DNA of 64,000 nucleotides from JAXMDS01 sp043777815 (GCA_043777815.1 JAYWHH010000009.1:1-64000); one strand, 5' to 3'; shown: positions 29,610-39,046, counted from the stretch's first letter. Translations and numbers: made by a program. The notes: a model not told the origin generated them from the letters alone.

Positions 29610-29882
29610 CTATATTGTATTTGATAAAATTTTTTTAGATGCTTTTAATCTTATTTCATTTTCTTGTTCATTTTCTTGTTGTTTATTTGTATTACAAACT
29701 TCTAATATTTGAATACCCGAATAATTTACTTTTTTTTCAGCTTGATCATTCCAAAAAAATACATCCCCTTGATTGGTATTTATGCCACTTTCCTCATTAT
29801 CATCAAACCAAAGCCCCAATTCCTCTTCACTGGCTTGTTCCTCAGTATCATTTGGTTTAGGTTTTTTTGTGAAATTTTGCAT
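29610..29882 (-). CDS. Orphan protein, N-terminal part of a gene split by one TAG
   Basis: A 90-aa acidic product (EEQASEEELGLWFDDNEES) that ends in a TAG; reading continues in frame into the 344-aa ORF. The alternatives are a nonsense mutation in a decaying gene, amber suppression, or two separate proteins. The N-terminal piece has the same polar style as the other orphan starts in the window. Confidence 0.55.
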   Translation of the reverse strand: MQNFTKKPKPNDTEEQASEEELGLWFDDNEESGINTNQGDVFFWNDQAEKKVNYSGIQILEVCNTNKQQENEQENEIRLKASKKILSNTI

Positions 29883-30347
29883 AATTGAAAAATAAATATA
29901 TGTATAATATATTTATTATACACAATATATAGCAAAGTGTGTTTATATATACATATAATTTTAATATTTTTAATTTTAAAAATAATAAGTTTAATTTAAA
30001 AACAAAAAAATCTTGATATAGTAAACTATATAAGTCAAGGTTTTATAAGCTTAAAATTCTACATACTTCTTATATATCATATAAGACTTTCAAGGCAATT
30101 TATACAAACAAAATATTATATATGTAGCATAATAATGAATTATAAACATAAAACTTAATAAGTTTCCTCTACTATAGAGTATTTTAATATTTTGAAATAT
30201 TTAAACAAAAATCACAAAGCTAATGAGCTAATCAAATTAGAACTTATATAAATATAGAGTTTAAAAACCAAAAAAAGATTAAAAGAAAGAACGAAATCAA
30301 ATAAATATTTACGCCCTTAAAATGTAAAACGAGGTATTAAAAAAATA
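29883..30347. other. AT-rich spacer, nothing recognised
   Basis: 465 bp of very AT-rich sequence between the split orphan and the psd 3' end. I see no ORF of note, no tandem repeat and no RNA gene, which sets it apart from most other long spacers of this window. Confidence 0.6.
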
Positions 30348-31064
30348 CTAAACTGTTTTTACATCTTCAAATAATGACTTAACGCCATTTAGATTAGAAA
30401 TAATAGTTTCACCGCCAACGCAAGTTTGGCCAGCTTTAATCATAATTGGAATATCTATAGGTAGATATAAATCTACTCTGCTGCCAAATTTAATAATTCC
30501 AAGCTCCTCACCCGCTTGTTTTTTATCACCAACTTTGCAGTTGTTTACTATTCTTCTTGCAATGAATCCCGCAATCTGATCCACTCTTATAATATATTTT
30601 TGGTTATCATAATACGTACATAAATAAGTAATCATTTTTTCATTATGTATACTAGCTTTATCAGAAGAGGCATTCAAGAACGCGCCATGATGATATTTGG
30701 TGTGCACTACCTCAGAGTCAATAGGTATACGATTGACATGCACATCAAAAACACTTAAGAAAATACTTATTTTATTCATTTTTACACTACCTTCAGTTGT
30801 ATTATGCATTTCCATATCAACTTCAGATATTTCGGATACAAATCCATCAGCGGGAGCTAAAAAAAGACCTGCAGCACCTGGAATATATCTAATTGGATTA
30901 CGAAAGAAATATGTGCTACAAACAGTAAATATTCCAAACAACCAACTGAGACTAGATCCAAACAATCCAAAAATAACAGTCACTACTGCGCCAATTAAAA
31001 TTATTGTTTTTCCTTCAGGGTGAATAAAATTTTGTAAAGATCTATAATTTGGTAAATTGAACAT
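30348..31064 (-). CDS. psd: Phosphatidylserine decarboxylase
   Basis: Makes phosphatidylethanolamine from phosphatidylserine; a membrane-bound pyruvoyl enzyme. The 238-aa length fits the short type common in alphaproteobacteria. Two membrane segments lie near residues 20-52; the core has PADGFVSEI near 72, SVFDVHVNRIP near 105 and HNEK near 140. The self-cleavage site is Gly194-Ser195 in KFGSRVDLYLP, Ser195 becoming the pyruvoyl group. It follows the RNase E/G gene on the same strand with a 27-bp gap, so the two are probably one transcription unit. The PssA gene is not in the window. Confidence 0.95.
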   Translation of the reverse strand: MFNLPNYRSLQNFIHPEGKTIILIGAVVTVIFGLFGSSLSWLFGIFTVCSTYFFRNPIRYIPGAAGLFLAPADGFVSEISEVDMEMHNTTEGSVKMNKISIFLSVFDVHVNRIPIDSEVVHTKYHHGAFLNASSDKASIHNEKMITYLCTYYDNQKYIIRVDQIAGFIARRIVNNCKVGDKKQAGEELGIIKFGSRVDLYLPIDIPIMIKAGQTCVGGETIISNLNGVKSLFEDVKTV

Positions 31065-31091
31065 AGCACAGTAATTTAGTTTAATACTAAA

Positions 31092-33146
31092 CTACCAGAA
31101 TTTTTTAAAAAAACCAAGTATCTTGTGAAAATTTATGTTCAAACCTGGCTTAACCGCTTTTTCATTTAAAATTGTGGCTTTCTTTTGAAAACTAGAAAGC
31201 TTTGAATCATTTTTTACATCATGCATAGAATCAAATTTAAATTCTTTTATAATTTGGTTTTGTTGTACAGCTGGAACTTTATCAGTTTTAGATTCTATAA
31301 AAGATCTTTCAATAGAAAAAGTTTCGTTGTGCATTGATTCTAATGCGGAAAGCTCAATTGTTATATGATATTTCATCTCTATTTCAACCAAAAGCTTCTT
31401 GTTTTTATTGAAAAAACAAAATATCCTACTAGGATTAGAGATTATTTTATAATGACAAGTTCCGCTTACTGACTTTAACTCCTCTGGCAACTCTAGTAAA
31501 AATTGTGCAATTTCATTCTCTAAAGTTCTAAGAATTAAAAAAGCATCCGAATCAGGATTTCTAGTAAAACTTTTTCCATCACATGTAGGGCATTTTTGTG
31601 AATGAATTTCCGCAAAAGAAGCTGCTGTTCTCTGACGAGACATCTCTAACAAACCAAATTGATTTATTTCTCCTACTTGGGTCCTAGATTTATCGTTAGA
31701 TAATAATTTCTTAACTAATTGCTCTATGTGTTTTTTATGTACAGTAGATTCCATATCTATAAAATCTATCACTATCAAGCCCGAAATATTACGCAAATGT
31801 ATTTGCCTAGCTATTTCACCAGCCGCCTCTTCATTAATTTTAAAGGCAGTGTCAATCAAATTACTCTCAGTGTTACTCTTTCCTGAATTGATATCTATCG
31901 CTGTAAGCGCCTCAGTAATGTTAATAATTAAATATCCACCTGACTTCAATGATACATATGGCTTATATAGGTCTATTATTTGCTCTTCTATGTTGTAGTG
32001 AGTAAAGAGTGGAATTTTATTGTTATGCATGCTTAATTTCTGAGCTTCAGATGGAGCTACATCCTGAATAAAACTTCTAGCTTCGTTATATAACTTTTTG
32101 TCATCAATGATAATTTGATCTACCCTATGATCTAAAAAGTCTCTAATTATCTTGTTCATTAAGCCTTCCTCTTGATATAAAAACATGGGCTCTAAAGTTT
32201 TATTATTATTAGCAGAAATTGTGTTAACAATCTTATTCCATAATCTTGCACAATAGTTATAATCATTTTTTATAGTATTAATCGTCTTGTTTAAACTGCC
32301 TGTTCTAGCTATTAATCCACATGTATCTAGTTTGGATTTTATAATATTTTGTACTATGTTTTTTATCCTAACTCGCTCTGATAAAGGATTTATTTTTTTA
32401 GAAACTCCAACTTGGCCTTTTTGATTTGGAAGCAAAATCACATAACGCCCAATCAAAGATATATATGTGCTAAACATATAAGCCTTATCGCCTTTTGGTT
32501 CTTTATAAGCTTGAACTAATAAAAATTGATCCCTTTTAATAACATCTTGAATCTCATACTTCTTAAAATGAGGATTTTTGACTTCTACATACTCAGAAGC
32601 CTCATCATCTAAAGATTCGTGAGATAATTCTGACTCTTCAGGAATATCAAGCTCTTCTTTGCCTCCTAGATATCCAGAATTTGTAGAAACATCAGAATGA
32701 ACATTAGCTTTTTTTATATTTTCAAGCGTTTCTTCTGGAGAAGATTTTTCAAGCGGATTCTCTGCAGCAGATTGCCTTACATTTTCTTTATCAATGCTTT
32801 GGACATTATCCCTAGCAATTGATTCAGAAGTTTCATCTAAATCCAAATCAATATCCTCAATCTTCATTGACCCAAATTGATTTAAAACTTTTTGAATATT
32901 GGCAGCATTATAATACATTGGGTGTATATGACTAAAAGGTAGAAAGCCCGTTTTACCATCTTCATATTCTATAAAAACTGCTTGTAAAGCTTTATTTATA
33001 CTTTTTACTTTAGCTAAATAGAGATTGCCTTGAATAGAGGTTGATTTTTTTTTCTTATCAAAAATCAAGTTTTTTAAAAGGCTATCTTGGACTATTGCGA
33101 CTCTCACATCATCCTTGTATATACCATTGATTAGAATTTGTTTCAC
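31092..33146 (-). CDS. rne: Ribonuclease E/G
   Basis: Endoribonuclease of mRNA decay and rRNA processing. The 684 aa start KQILINGIYKDDVRVAIVQ, then an S1-type RNA-binding region (GNLYLAKVKSINKALQAVFIEY, GFLPFSHIHP), then after an insertion the catalytic DNase-I-like part with the metal-binding LTAIDINSGKS near 415 and IDFIDMES near 450, and the zinc-link CPTCDGKSF near 515. Residues about 97-200 interrupt the S1 domain with an acidic, low-complexity stretch (EESELSHESLDDE); other RNase E/G proteins of Rickettsiales also carry an insert here. No long C-terminal degradosome scaffold is present. Upstream of psd. Confidence 0.93.
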   Translation of the reverse strand: MKQILINGIYKDDVRVAIVQDSLLKNLIFDKKKKSTSIQGNLYLAKVKSINKALQAVFIEYEDGKTGFLPFSHIHPMYYNAANIQKVLNQFGSMKIEDIDLDLDETSESIARDNVQSIDKENVRQSAAENPLEKSSPEETLENIKKANVHSDVSTNSGYLGGKEELDIPEESELSHESLDDEASEYVEVKNPHFKKYEIQDVIKRDQFLLVQAYKEPKGDKAYMFSTYISLIGRYVILLPNQKGQVGVSKKINPLSERVRIKNIVQNIIKSKLDTCGLIARTGSLNKTINTIKNDYNYCARLWNKIVNTISANNNKTLEPMFLYQEEGLMNKIIRDFLDHRVDQIIIDDKKLYNEARSFIQDVAPSEAQKLSMHNNKIPLFTHYNIEEQIIDLYKPYVSLKSGGYLIINITEALTAIDINSGKSNTESNLIDTAFKINEEAAGEIARQIHLRNISGLIVIDFIDMESTVHKKHIEQLVKKLLSNDKSRTQVGEINQFGLLEMSRQRTAASFAEIHSQKCPTCDGKSFTRNPDSDAFLILRTLENEIAQFLLELPEELKSVSGTCHYKIISNPSRIFCFFNKNKKLLVEIEMKYHITIELSALESMHNETFSIERSFIESKTDKVPAVQQNQIIKEFKFDSMHDVKNDSKLSSFQKKATILNEKAVKPGLNINFHKILGFFKKFW

Positions 33147-33312
33147 TATATTTTATTTTATATATACCTTAGTATATCAAATAAGTATAGGGAAAAATCA
33201 GTAAATTGCTACAATATAAATTTTATAAATGTGCACTTAAGACTTTGCTAGAGCTTGAAAATTTGTAAAATGAAACTTATTTATATAGTTAGATTAAACT
33301 AACAAAAATACG

Positions 33313-35343
33313 ATGCAAACTTTAGGCTTTACTGCTGAAATTAAACAACTTCTAGATTTAGTTATTCATTCAATTTATTCTAATAAAGAAATATTTTTAA
33401 GGGAGCTAATTTCCAATTCGTCAGACGCAATTGATAAAATCAAACTCATTGGTTTAAGTTCAAGCAATTCAAAAATTGATTCTAATTTTCAAATAACAGT
33501 TAGTGTTGATAGAAATAATAAACTTCTAACCATAGAAGATAACGGAATTGGAATGAATAAGGATGACTGTATTAACAATTTAGGAACTATAGCCAAGTCT
33601 GGGACTAAAGAATTTATGAAATCCATTCAAGAGGCAAAAGATAAAACCAATCTTGGATTAATAGGGCAATTTGGCGTTGGATTCTATTCAGGATTTATGA
33701 TTGCTAAAAAAATCAGCGTAATATCTAAGCGCTATGATACAAATCAAATTTGCGTTTGGTCGTCTGATGGGTCAAATCAATATACTGTCGAAGAATTTGA
33801 CTCGAGCAATCTGGATGAATTTGAAGCCAAGTATGGACAAAAATATAATATTCATTTTAACTTGTCTGAACCAAATAATGTAGAAAATACTTCTGATCCT
33901 GAAACGGCCTCAGAAACTAAATCCAAATACCATGGAACTAAAGTTATTTTGGAAGTTAAAGAAGATTTAGAAGAATTTTTAGATCAATTTAGGATCAAAA
34001 ATATAGTGAAAACCTATTCCGACAATATTTCTTATCCTATTTGTTACTATGATATTCATTCCAAAAATTTAGCTAGAATTAATGCAACAACAGCAATATG
34101 GCTTAAGAATAAATCAGAAATTACTGATGAAGAATATAAAACTTTCTATAAGGAAATTTCACATGATCATAGCCCATATATAGATTTACTCCATAATAAA
34201 AATGAAGGAAAGATTGATTTTGTTAATTTGATATTCCTACCTTCAAAAAAATCTCATGACAGTTATCACCCAGATAGAATATCCAAACTAAAACTATATA
34301 TTAATCGCGTTTTCATTACGGATTCCAATATTACATTAGTGCCAAAATACTTACGCTTTATAAGAGGAATAGTGGACTGTCCTTCTTTGCCATTAAATAT
34401 TAGTAGAGAAACCTTGCAGGATAACCCGATGATTCAGATCATCAAAGACTCTTTAGAAAAGAAAGTATTGTCTAAATTAGATAGTATGAAAAAACAAAAA
34501 CACGAAGAATATGTTCCATTTTGGGAAAATTTTGGCCCAATGATCAAGGAAGGCTTGTGCGAACATGGCAGCAAGCATGAAGATATTCTTAAAATCTCTC
34601 TTTTTTACAGCGCAAAGCAACAAAAAATGATTTCATTAGATGAGTATATAGATAGTCAGATTAAAAATGGTGAAGCTGAGGGTGAATTAAGTAATGATGG
34701 ATCGAGTAATAACGAATCAAGCCACAATGAATCAAACAATAAAGATCAAAACACGACAAAAGATATAGATAAGAAAATTTATTATGTCGTTGGAGAAGAG
34801 CCTGGTGATTTAGAATTTTTATCTAAAAGCTCTCATGTAGAAGGCTTGTTGGCTAAGGGAAATGATGTTTTGATTATGGTAGATTCAGTAGATTCTTTTT
34901 GGACCACAGTGGTTAGATCTTACAAAGATTTTGAATTTACTGCAGCAACTAAAAAAGATAAAGTAGAATCTTCAGAACAAAATAAAAGTGAACTTTGTAA
35001 ATATTTTGAAAAAGTTTTGGAGAAATACAACGTAATAGTTTCATCTTCGTCAACCATGGAATCAAGTTATGCACGTTTAGTGGATGATGCAATGATGAGC
35101 ATGAGCATGGAAAAGTTTTTACTTAAGAATAGCCAAAAACTAAATCAGCCTATCAAAAAAATGATGGAAATTAATGAAAATCATCTTTACATACAAAAGA
35201 TTAATAATTTAATTGAATCCAATCCAAAAGCTGCGGAGGATTTGACCAAAATGACATTTTTCCAAGCTTGTATAGCAGAAAATTATAATATAGACAAACT
35301 TGAATTTAATTCTGTCTTGGCTAGAATTGCTCAGTTAATTTAA
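33313..35343 (+). CDS. htpG: Chaperone HtpG (Hsp90 family)
   Basis: ATP-dependent chaperone. The 676-aa product has the N-terminal GHKL ATPase: FLRELISNSSDAIDKIKL with the Mg-binding Asn and Glu near residue 30, ED(N)GIGMNKDD near 78 and GQFGVGFYSGFM near 118. The middle domain has LPLNISRETLQDN near 358. Two low-complexity insertions are seen: residues about 192-212 (EPNNVENTSDPETASETK) and 455-485 (Ser/Asn-rich NDGSSNNESSHNESNN). Usual length is about 620-630, so the inserts account for the excess. Divergent from rne. A 39-bp in-phase copy of its last codons follows. Confidence 0.96.
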   Translation: MQTLGFTAEIKQLLDLVIHSIYSNKEIFLRELISNSSDAIDKIKLIGLSSSNSKIDSNFQITVSVDRNNKLLTIEDNGIGMNKDDCINNLGTIAKSGTKEFMKSIQEAKDKTNLGLIGQFGVGFYSGFMIAKKISVISKRYDTNQICVWSSDGSNQYTVEEFDSSNLDEFEAKYGQKYNIHFNLSEPNNVENTSDPETASETKSKYHGTKVILEVKEDLEEFLDQFRIKNIVKTYSDNISYPICYYDIHSKNLARINATTAIWLKNKSEITDEEYKTFYKEISHDHSPYIDLLHNKNEGKIDFVNLIFLPSKKSHDSYHPDRISKLKLYINRVFITDSNITLVPKYLRFIRGIVDCPSLPLNISRETLQDNPMIQIIKDSLEKKVLSKLDSMKKQKHEEYVPFWENFGPMIKEGLCEHGSKHEDILKISLFYSAKQQKMISLDEYIDSQIKNGEAEGELSNDGSSNNESSHNESNNKDQNTTKDIDKKIYYVVGEEPGDLEFLSKSSHVEGLLAKGNDVLIMVDSVDSFWTTVVRSYKDFEFTAATKKDKVESSEQNKSELCKYFEKVLEKYNVIVSSSSTMESSYARLVDDAMMSMSMEKFLLKNSQKLNQPIKKMMEINENHLYIQKINNLIESNPKAAEDLTKMTFFQACIAENYNIDKLEFNSVLARIAQLI

Positions 35344-35693
35344 ACTTATGCTGTCTTGACTAGCATTGCTCAGTTGATTTTTAATTACGAAAGTTTAATT
35401 GTCTAGATCTTTTTCTATATATACTAGAACTGGTTTTCCAGCCATTGAAGTTTGTTTTCCAAAAACTAGAACTGATTTTCCAGAAATTAGATCCGATTTT
35501 TCAGGAGTTGAAGTTAGTTTTCCAGAAACTGGAGCTTACTGTTCATAAACTAGGGCTGATTTTTCAGAAACTAGAACTGGTTTTCCAGCCATTGAAGCTT
35601 ATTTTCTACGAGCTCAAGCTAATTTTGTAAAAGTTTAATTATCTTAAGCCTAAATTTTATATGCTATGATTTTTCTATATTTGTATATATGTT
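35344..35693. other. Spacer with an htpG 3'-end copy and a 21-bp heptad-coding array
   Basis: Positions 35351-35380 repeat the htpG end (CTGTCTTGnCTAGnATTGCTCAGTT) 39 bp downstream, in the same reading phase. Positions 35423-35622 are about nine degenerate copies of a 21-bp unit (TTTTCCAGAAACTAGAACTGA type) that leaves one frame open (35445-35630) encoding eight copies of FQKLELI. This is most likely a minisatellite, not a gene. Confidence 0.85.
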
Positions 35694-37049
35694 ATGACTA
35701 AGGACATTATTAGAGATATTACCATTATAGGGGCCGGTCCAGTTGGTATTTCAGCTGTATTTCAAGCTGGTATGTTGAATATGACATGTAACGTAGTGGA
35801 TATTTTAGATAAACCAGGTGGCCAATGTAGCTACCTTTATCCAGAAAAAATGATTTATGATATACCAGGTTATACCAAAATTAGTGCTCAAGATTTAATT
35901 GATAATCTACTTGCTCAAGCTAATCCATTTAAGCCTAAATACTACTTAAATCAAAAGGTTTTAAGAATAAACCAACTTGAAGAATGTATCGAGGTGATTA
36001 CTTCATTAGGGATCAAGATTTACTCCAAAACAGTAGTGATAGCCACAGGAGGCGGAAGTTTGGAGCCTAATAAAATTCCATTAAAAATTGCTAGTCAATT
36101 AGAAGATATTCATATTTTTTATTCTGTTCAATCGATAGAGAAGTTTAAAGACAAGAGCGTAATGATATTAGGAGGTGGGGATTCAGCTGTTGATTGGGCG
36201 CTGAATTTGTTTGACTCAACTAAAAAAATATATTTGGTTCATAGGAGAGAAAAGTTTACTGCTATACCTAGTAATGTAGATAAACTAAAGGAATTATCTC
36301 AAATTAAATCAACAAAAATTTGTTTTGAGCAAAATGACAATCTTTACCTTGAACAAAATGACAGCCTGAAAAACTTTAGTAATGAAAATCTTTGCCTTGA
36401 GCAAGATGACAGCTTGAAAAGTTTTAGTAATGAAAAACTTTGCCTTGAGCAAAATGAAAACTTAAAAAACTTTAGTTTGGAAAATTCTAAATCAAATTTT
36501 TCAGAAAATTCTTCAAAAGATATTAATTCTTTAGAAAAAAATTCCGACCAGGGTTTAGATTGTTTGCTAAAATCACACAAGTTGTTTAATAAGTCAAAAG
36601 AGCCAAACAGTATAGAAATACTAACCGGCTACCAGTTATCTGATATTATTCATCTTAATCAAATATCAAACTTAGAAGAGAGCGTCAAATCAAATTTAAA
36701 AGTGCACTTAAGCCAAGATGATATAAATAAAACAGTTGAAGTTGATTATATCTTGCCATTTTATGGGTTAAAAAAGCAGATATTTGATTTGAAATTTTAT
36801 CAGAATGAAGAGGTGCTTTCGCTAGATAAGTTAGGTAATAGAATTTCAGTAAATCAATTTATGCAAACCTCTATAAAAAACATATATGCAATAGGGGACA
36901 TAAGCTATTATCAAACCAAGTTAAAATTAATTATGACAGGTTTTGCAGAAGGTGCAGTTGCATGTCATGATATATATTCTAAAATACACCATGCAGCTCC
37001 TAAGTTTGAATATTCTACAACTAAGGGAATTCCATCAGGATTAGACTAA
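35694..37049 (+). CDS. Ferredoxin/flavodoxin-NADP reductase, thioredoxin-reductase-like type
   Basis: FAD enzyme that passes electrons between NADPH and ferredoxin, typical of Rickettsiales and Firmicutes. The FAD site GAGPVGISAVFQAG is at residues 13-26, GGQCSYLYPEKMIYDIPG near 43-60, an NADP site GGGDSAVDWALN near 162, and the terminal AIGDISYYQTKLKLIMTGFAEGAVA near 396. There is no CxxC redox pair, as expected for this type. Residues about 205-300 are a repetitive insertion (LCLEQNDSLKNFSNEN units) placed in the NADP-binding half; without it the length (about 350) would match known family members. Stand-alone gene. Confidence 0.93.
   Translation: MTKDIIRDITIIGAGPVGISAVFQAGMLNMTCNVVDILDKPGGQCSYLYPEKMIYDIPGYTKISAQDLIDNLLAQANPFKPKYYLNQKVLRINQLEECIEVITSLGIKIYSKTVVIATGGGSLEPNKIPLKIASQLEDIHIFYSVQSIEKFKDKSVMILGGGDSAVDWALNLFDSTKKIYLVHRREKFTAIPSNVDKLKELSQIKSTKICFEQNDNLYLEQNDSLKNFSNENLCLEQDDSLKSFSNEKLCLEQNENLKNFSLENSKSNFSENSSKDINSLEKNSDQGLDCLLKSHKLFNKSKEPNSIEILTGYQLSDIIHLNQISNLEESVKSNLKVHLSQDDINKTVEVDYILPFYGLKKQIFDLKFYQNEEVLSLDKLGNRISVNQFMQTSIKNIYAIGDISYYQTKLKLIMTGFAEGAVACHDIYSKIHHAAPKFEYSTTKGIPSGLD
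36325..36480 (+). repeat. In-frame repeat of about 54 bp in the reductase gene
   Basis: Three to four copies of (L)CLEQNDSLKNFSNEN, with DNA landmarks CTTTGCCTTGAGCAA at 36390 and 36438. The copies add up to 90-95 residues with their flanking Ser/Asn-rich sequence. Confidence 0.88.
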
Positions 37050-37319
37050 TCAAAAGTATTGGTCTAGTAATTCAAAAGATTGGTTCTTTTGTCGCCTAAA
37101 AAAAATTGGTTCTTTTGTTGCCTAAAAAAGATTGATTTTTATGGCCTTGATTGATTTTTATGGCCTTGAAAATTTGAAATTAAGATTGTTTAAATCTTTT
37201 GCTTTTCTGATATCTTGCTTAAAAGCTTAAGTAGAAAAACAAATAATCATTTAGCTTGTTAGGCGAATAAATAACCATTGAGCTGGTCAAGCAAACAAAT
37301 AACCATAAAACTAATCAAC
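37040..37319. repeat. Short tandem repeats between the reductase gene and bamD
   Basis: From the reductase stop, TTAGACTAATCAAAAGTATTGG is followed by the related TCTAGTAATTCAAAAGATTGG, then 26-bp copies of GGTTCTTTTGTnGCCTAAAAAA and two GATTTTTATGGCCTT units. Positions 37237-37319 hold three 28-bp units starting at 37237, 37265 and 37293 (AAACAAATAACCAT type). Confidence 0.8.
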
Positions 37320-37331
37320 TCTTGTGAAGTT

Positions 37332-38138
37332 TTAGTTAAAAAATTGATTATATTTTGTAAACCAACCATAATTTTTAAAATTAACTAAACCTTTTTGATA
37401 CCAAGCGCTATTTGGAAAATTATACTTTAAAATACTAAAGTATTTTGCTGCCTGTACATCTAGGCCTAAGGCTGTATAACTTTCTGCAATTCTGTACAAT
37501 GCTTCTTGAGAATGAATAGATTTATAAGATAAAACATGCTTAAACTTTATAATTGCAGCAACTGAATTATTTTCTTTCAATCTTTGTATTCCAATATATA
37601 GATGCTCAGCTGCTAAATAGTCATGCACTAGAAGTATTTTTTTTGAAGCGTCTAATAAATATGGACTTGTAGATGAAATATTTTCTTTAAGTTCTAAGAA
37701 TGCAAAAAGAGCCTCTGTTGTTTTTTTCTGATCACGAGAAACATCTAAAATTTGGTTATAATGAGCCATAAATTTCATGTATCTTACATAACCTGTGTAG
37801 ACAGAATTAGGGAAATATAAAATGAAATTTTGATATACATCTATTGCATCTTGATATTGTCCATTCATATATAACGAATATGCATACATCAATTCAGATT
37901 TTTCTATAATGTTTTCGACCGGATGTTGTTCAAAAATTAGTTTGAAATATTCAGATGCTAATTTATATCTTTCATGATTAAATTCATTTATCCCAAATTG
38001 ATAGAGCTGATTCGCACTAGAATTTGCACATATTTTAGGATCTATTTTCTTATTTTTAGAGCAACTTGTAGTAAAAACTAAACTACTAAGAATAATAAAA
38101 TGTTTTAATTTAGGCAGGGCGTTCATAGGAAATTCCAT
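37332..38138 (-). CDS. bamD: Outer-membrane assembly lipoprotein BamD
   Basis: Essential lipoprotein of the BAM complex that inserts beta-barrel proteins. The 268-aa product has a lipoprotein signal (hydrophobic run, then VFTTSC with the lipid Cys at residue 26) and tetratricopeptide-like helices: YQFGINEFNHERYKLASEYFKLIFEQHP, ELMYAYSLYMNGQYQDAIDVYQNFILYFP and a later EALYRIAESYTALGLDVQAAKYFSILKYNFP (each cited in part). The true start may be Met5, which would leave a normal signal. Stand-alone gene. A beta-barrel client is at 52.0-53.2 kb. Confidence 0.93.
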   Translation of the reverse strand: MEFPMNALPKLKHFIILSSLVFTTSCSKNKKIDPKICANSSANQLYQFGINEFNHERYKLASEYFKLIFEQHPVENIIEKSELMYAYSLYMNGQYQDAIDVYQNFILYFPNSVYTGYVRYMKFMAHYNQILDVSRDQKKTTEALFAFLELKENISSTSPYLLDASKKILLVHDYLAAEHLYIGIQRLKENNSVAAIIKFKHVLSYKSIHSQEALYRIAESYTALGLDVQAAKYFSILKYNFPNSAWYQKGLVNFKNYGWFTKYNQFFN

Positions 38139-38510
38139 TGTTTTATATAAGTATATACAATATTTTGATCATAGTTTATTTAGAAAACAAATGAAGCTTA
38201 ATTAAGATAAGCACTATATGGAAAAAATTTATGTTGTTGTGGAAAAAATTTATGTTGTCATTTATTTTTTACTATCAATTCAAAAGCTTCTCATGATATT
38301 CAAATGAGAATTTAAGGGCCACTTATGGTATTCAAGTAGGAATTTAAAAGTTTCTTGTGGTATTCAAGTAAGAATTTAAAAGCTTCTTATGGTATTCAAG
38401 TGGAAATTTAAGAGCTTCTTATGGTATTCAAGTGGAAATTGTTATTTTGATGTTTTTGATATTTTCAGATTTATTTCATATTTGCAAGTATGAATTTGGA
38501 AAATGAATTT
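38139..38510. other. Spacer with a 32-bp minisatellite, 5 copies
   Basis: No gene. A 20-bp duplication (GGAAAAAATTTATGTTGT) occurs at 38219 and 38240. Positions 38283-38442 hold five copies of a 32-bp unit with GGTATTCAAGT landmarks at 38295, 38327, 38359, 38391 and 38423; the exact 32-bp spacing is kept throughout. Confidence 0.92.
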
Positions 38511-38539
38511 TTGATTTCATGTACGTTTGAGTATATAAT
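38511..38539 (+). promoter_or_regulatory. Putative sigma-70 promoter of rpsL
   Basis: TTGATT at 38511-38516, a 17-bp spacer and TATAAT at 38534-38539, 26 bp before the rpsL start codon. It would drive rpsL and perhaps gyrB. Confidence 0.6.
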
Positions 38540-38565
38540 TACTGATATACAATTTATTTATAGAT

Positions 38566-39021
38566 ATGCCAACCCTTAATCAATTGGTAAGAAAGCCTAG
38601 AACTAAAAAGACTAGAAGAAGCAAAACTTTAGCGTTGTGTGGTCAGCCTCAACGTAAAGGAGTTTGCGTAAAAGTGTTTACAACGAAACCTAAAAAGCCT
38701 AATTCCGCTCTTAGAAAAGTTGCAATGGTCAAGTTATCAGGGCCAACCAGGGGAACTCCAGGATTTGGAAAATCTAAACGTAAAACTATGAGTGTTTTAG
38801 TTTCTATCAAAGGTGAAAGAGCTAAAAACAACTTGAAAGAACACGATACAATTACTATAAGAGGTGGTGGGGCTAAAGATTTACCAGGTGTGAACTTTAG
38901 TAGCGTGCCAGGTAGATTTAGTGATCTTGGTGTAGCAGGTAGAAAAACTGCTAGATCAAGATATGGTACAGATAAGCCAAAAGCAGCGGCAGCTACTGCT
39001 TCCAAAACTGGTAAGAAATAG
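38566..39021 (+). CDS. rpsL: 30S ribosomal protein S12, with an unusual insertion
   Basis: Decoding-centre protein of the small subunit. The start MPTLNQLVRKPR, the VFTTKPKKPNSALRKV loop and GGGAKDLPGVNF are recognisable, with the decoding lysines kept. At 151 aa it is longer than the usual 123-125. Between ALRKV and KEHD there are 41 residues (counted to the His) where ordinary S12 has 25: a Gly/Lys/Arg-rich GPTRGTPGFGKSKRK segment is inserted and the normally invariant GEGHNLQEH reads GERAKNNLKEH. The usual rpsG-fusA-tuf genes do not follow; gyrB begins 25 bp downstream. Confidence 0.93.
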   Translation: MPTLNQLVRKPRTKKTRRSKTLALCGQPQRKGVCVKVFTTKPKKPNSALRKVAMVKLSGPTRGTPGFGKSKRKTMSVLVSIKGERAKNNLKEHDTITIRGGGAKDLPGVNFSSVPGRFSDLGVAGRKTARSRYGTDKPKAAAATASKTGKK

Positions 39022-39046
39022 TTTTTCTTTCTAAAAGACGGACCTA

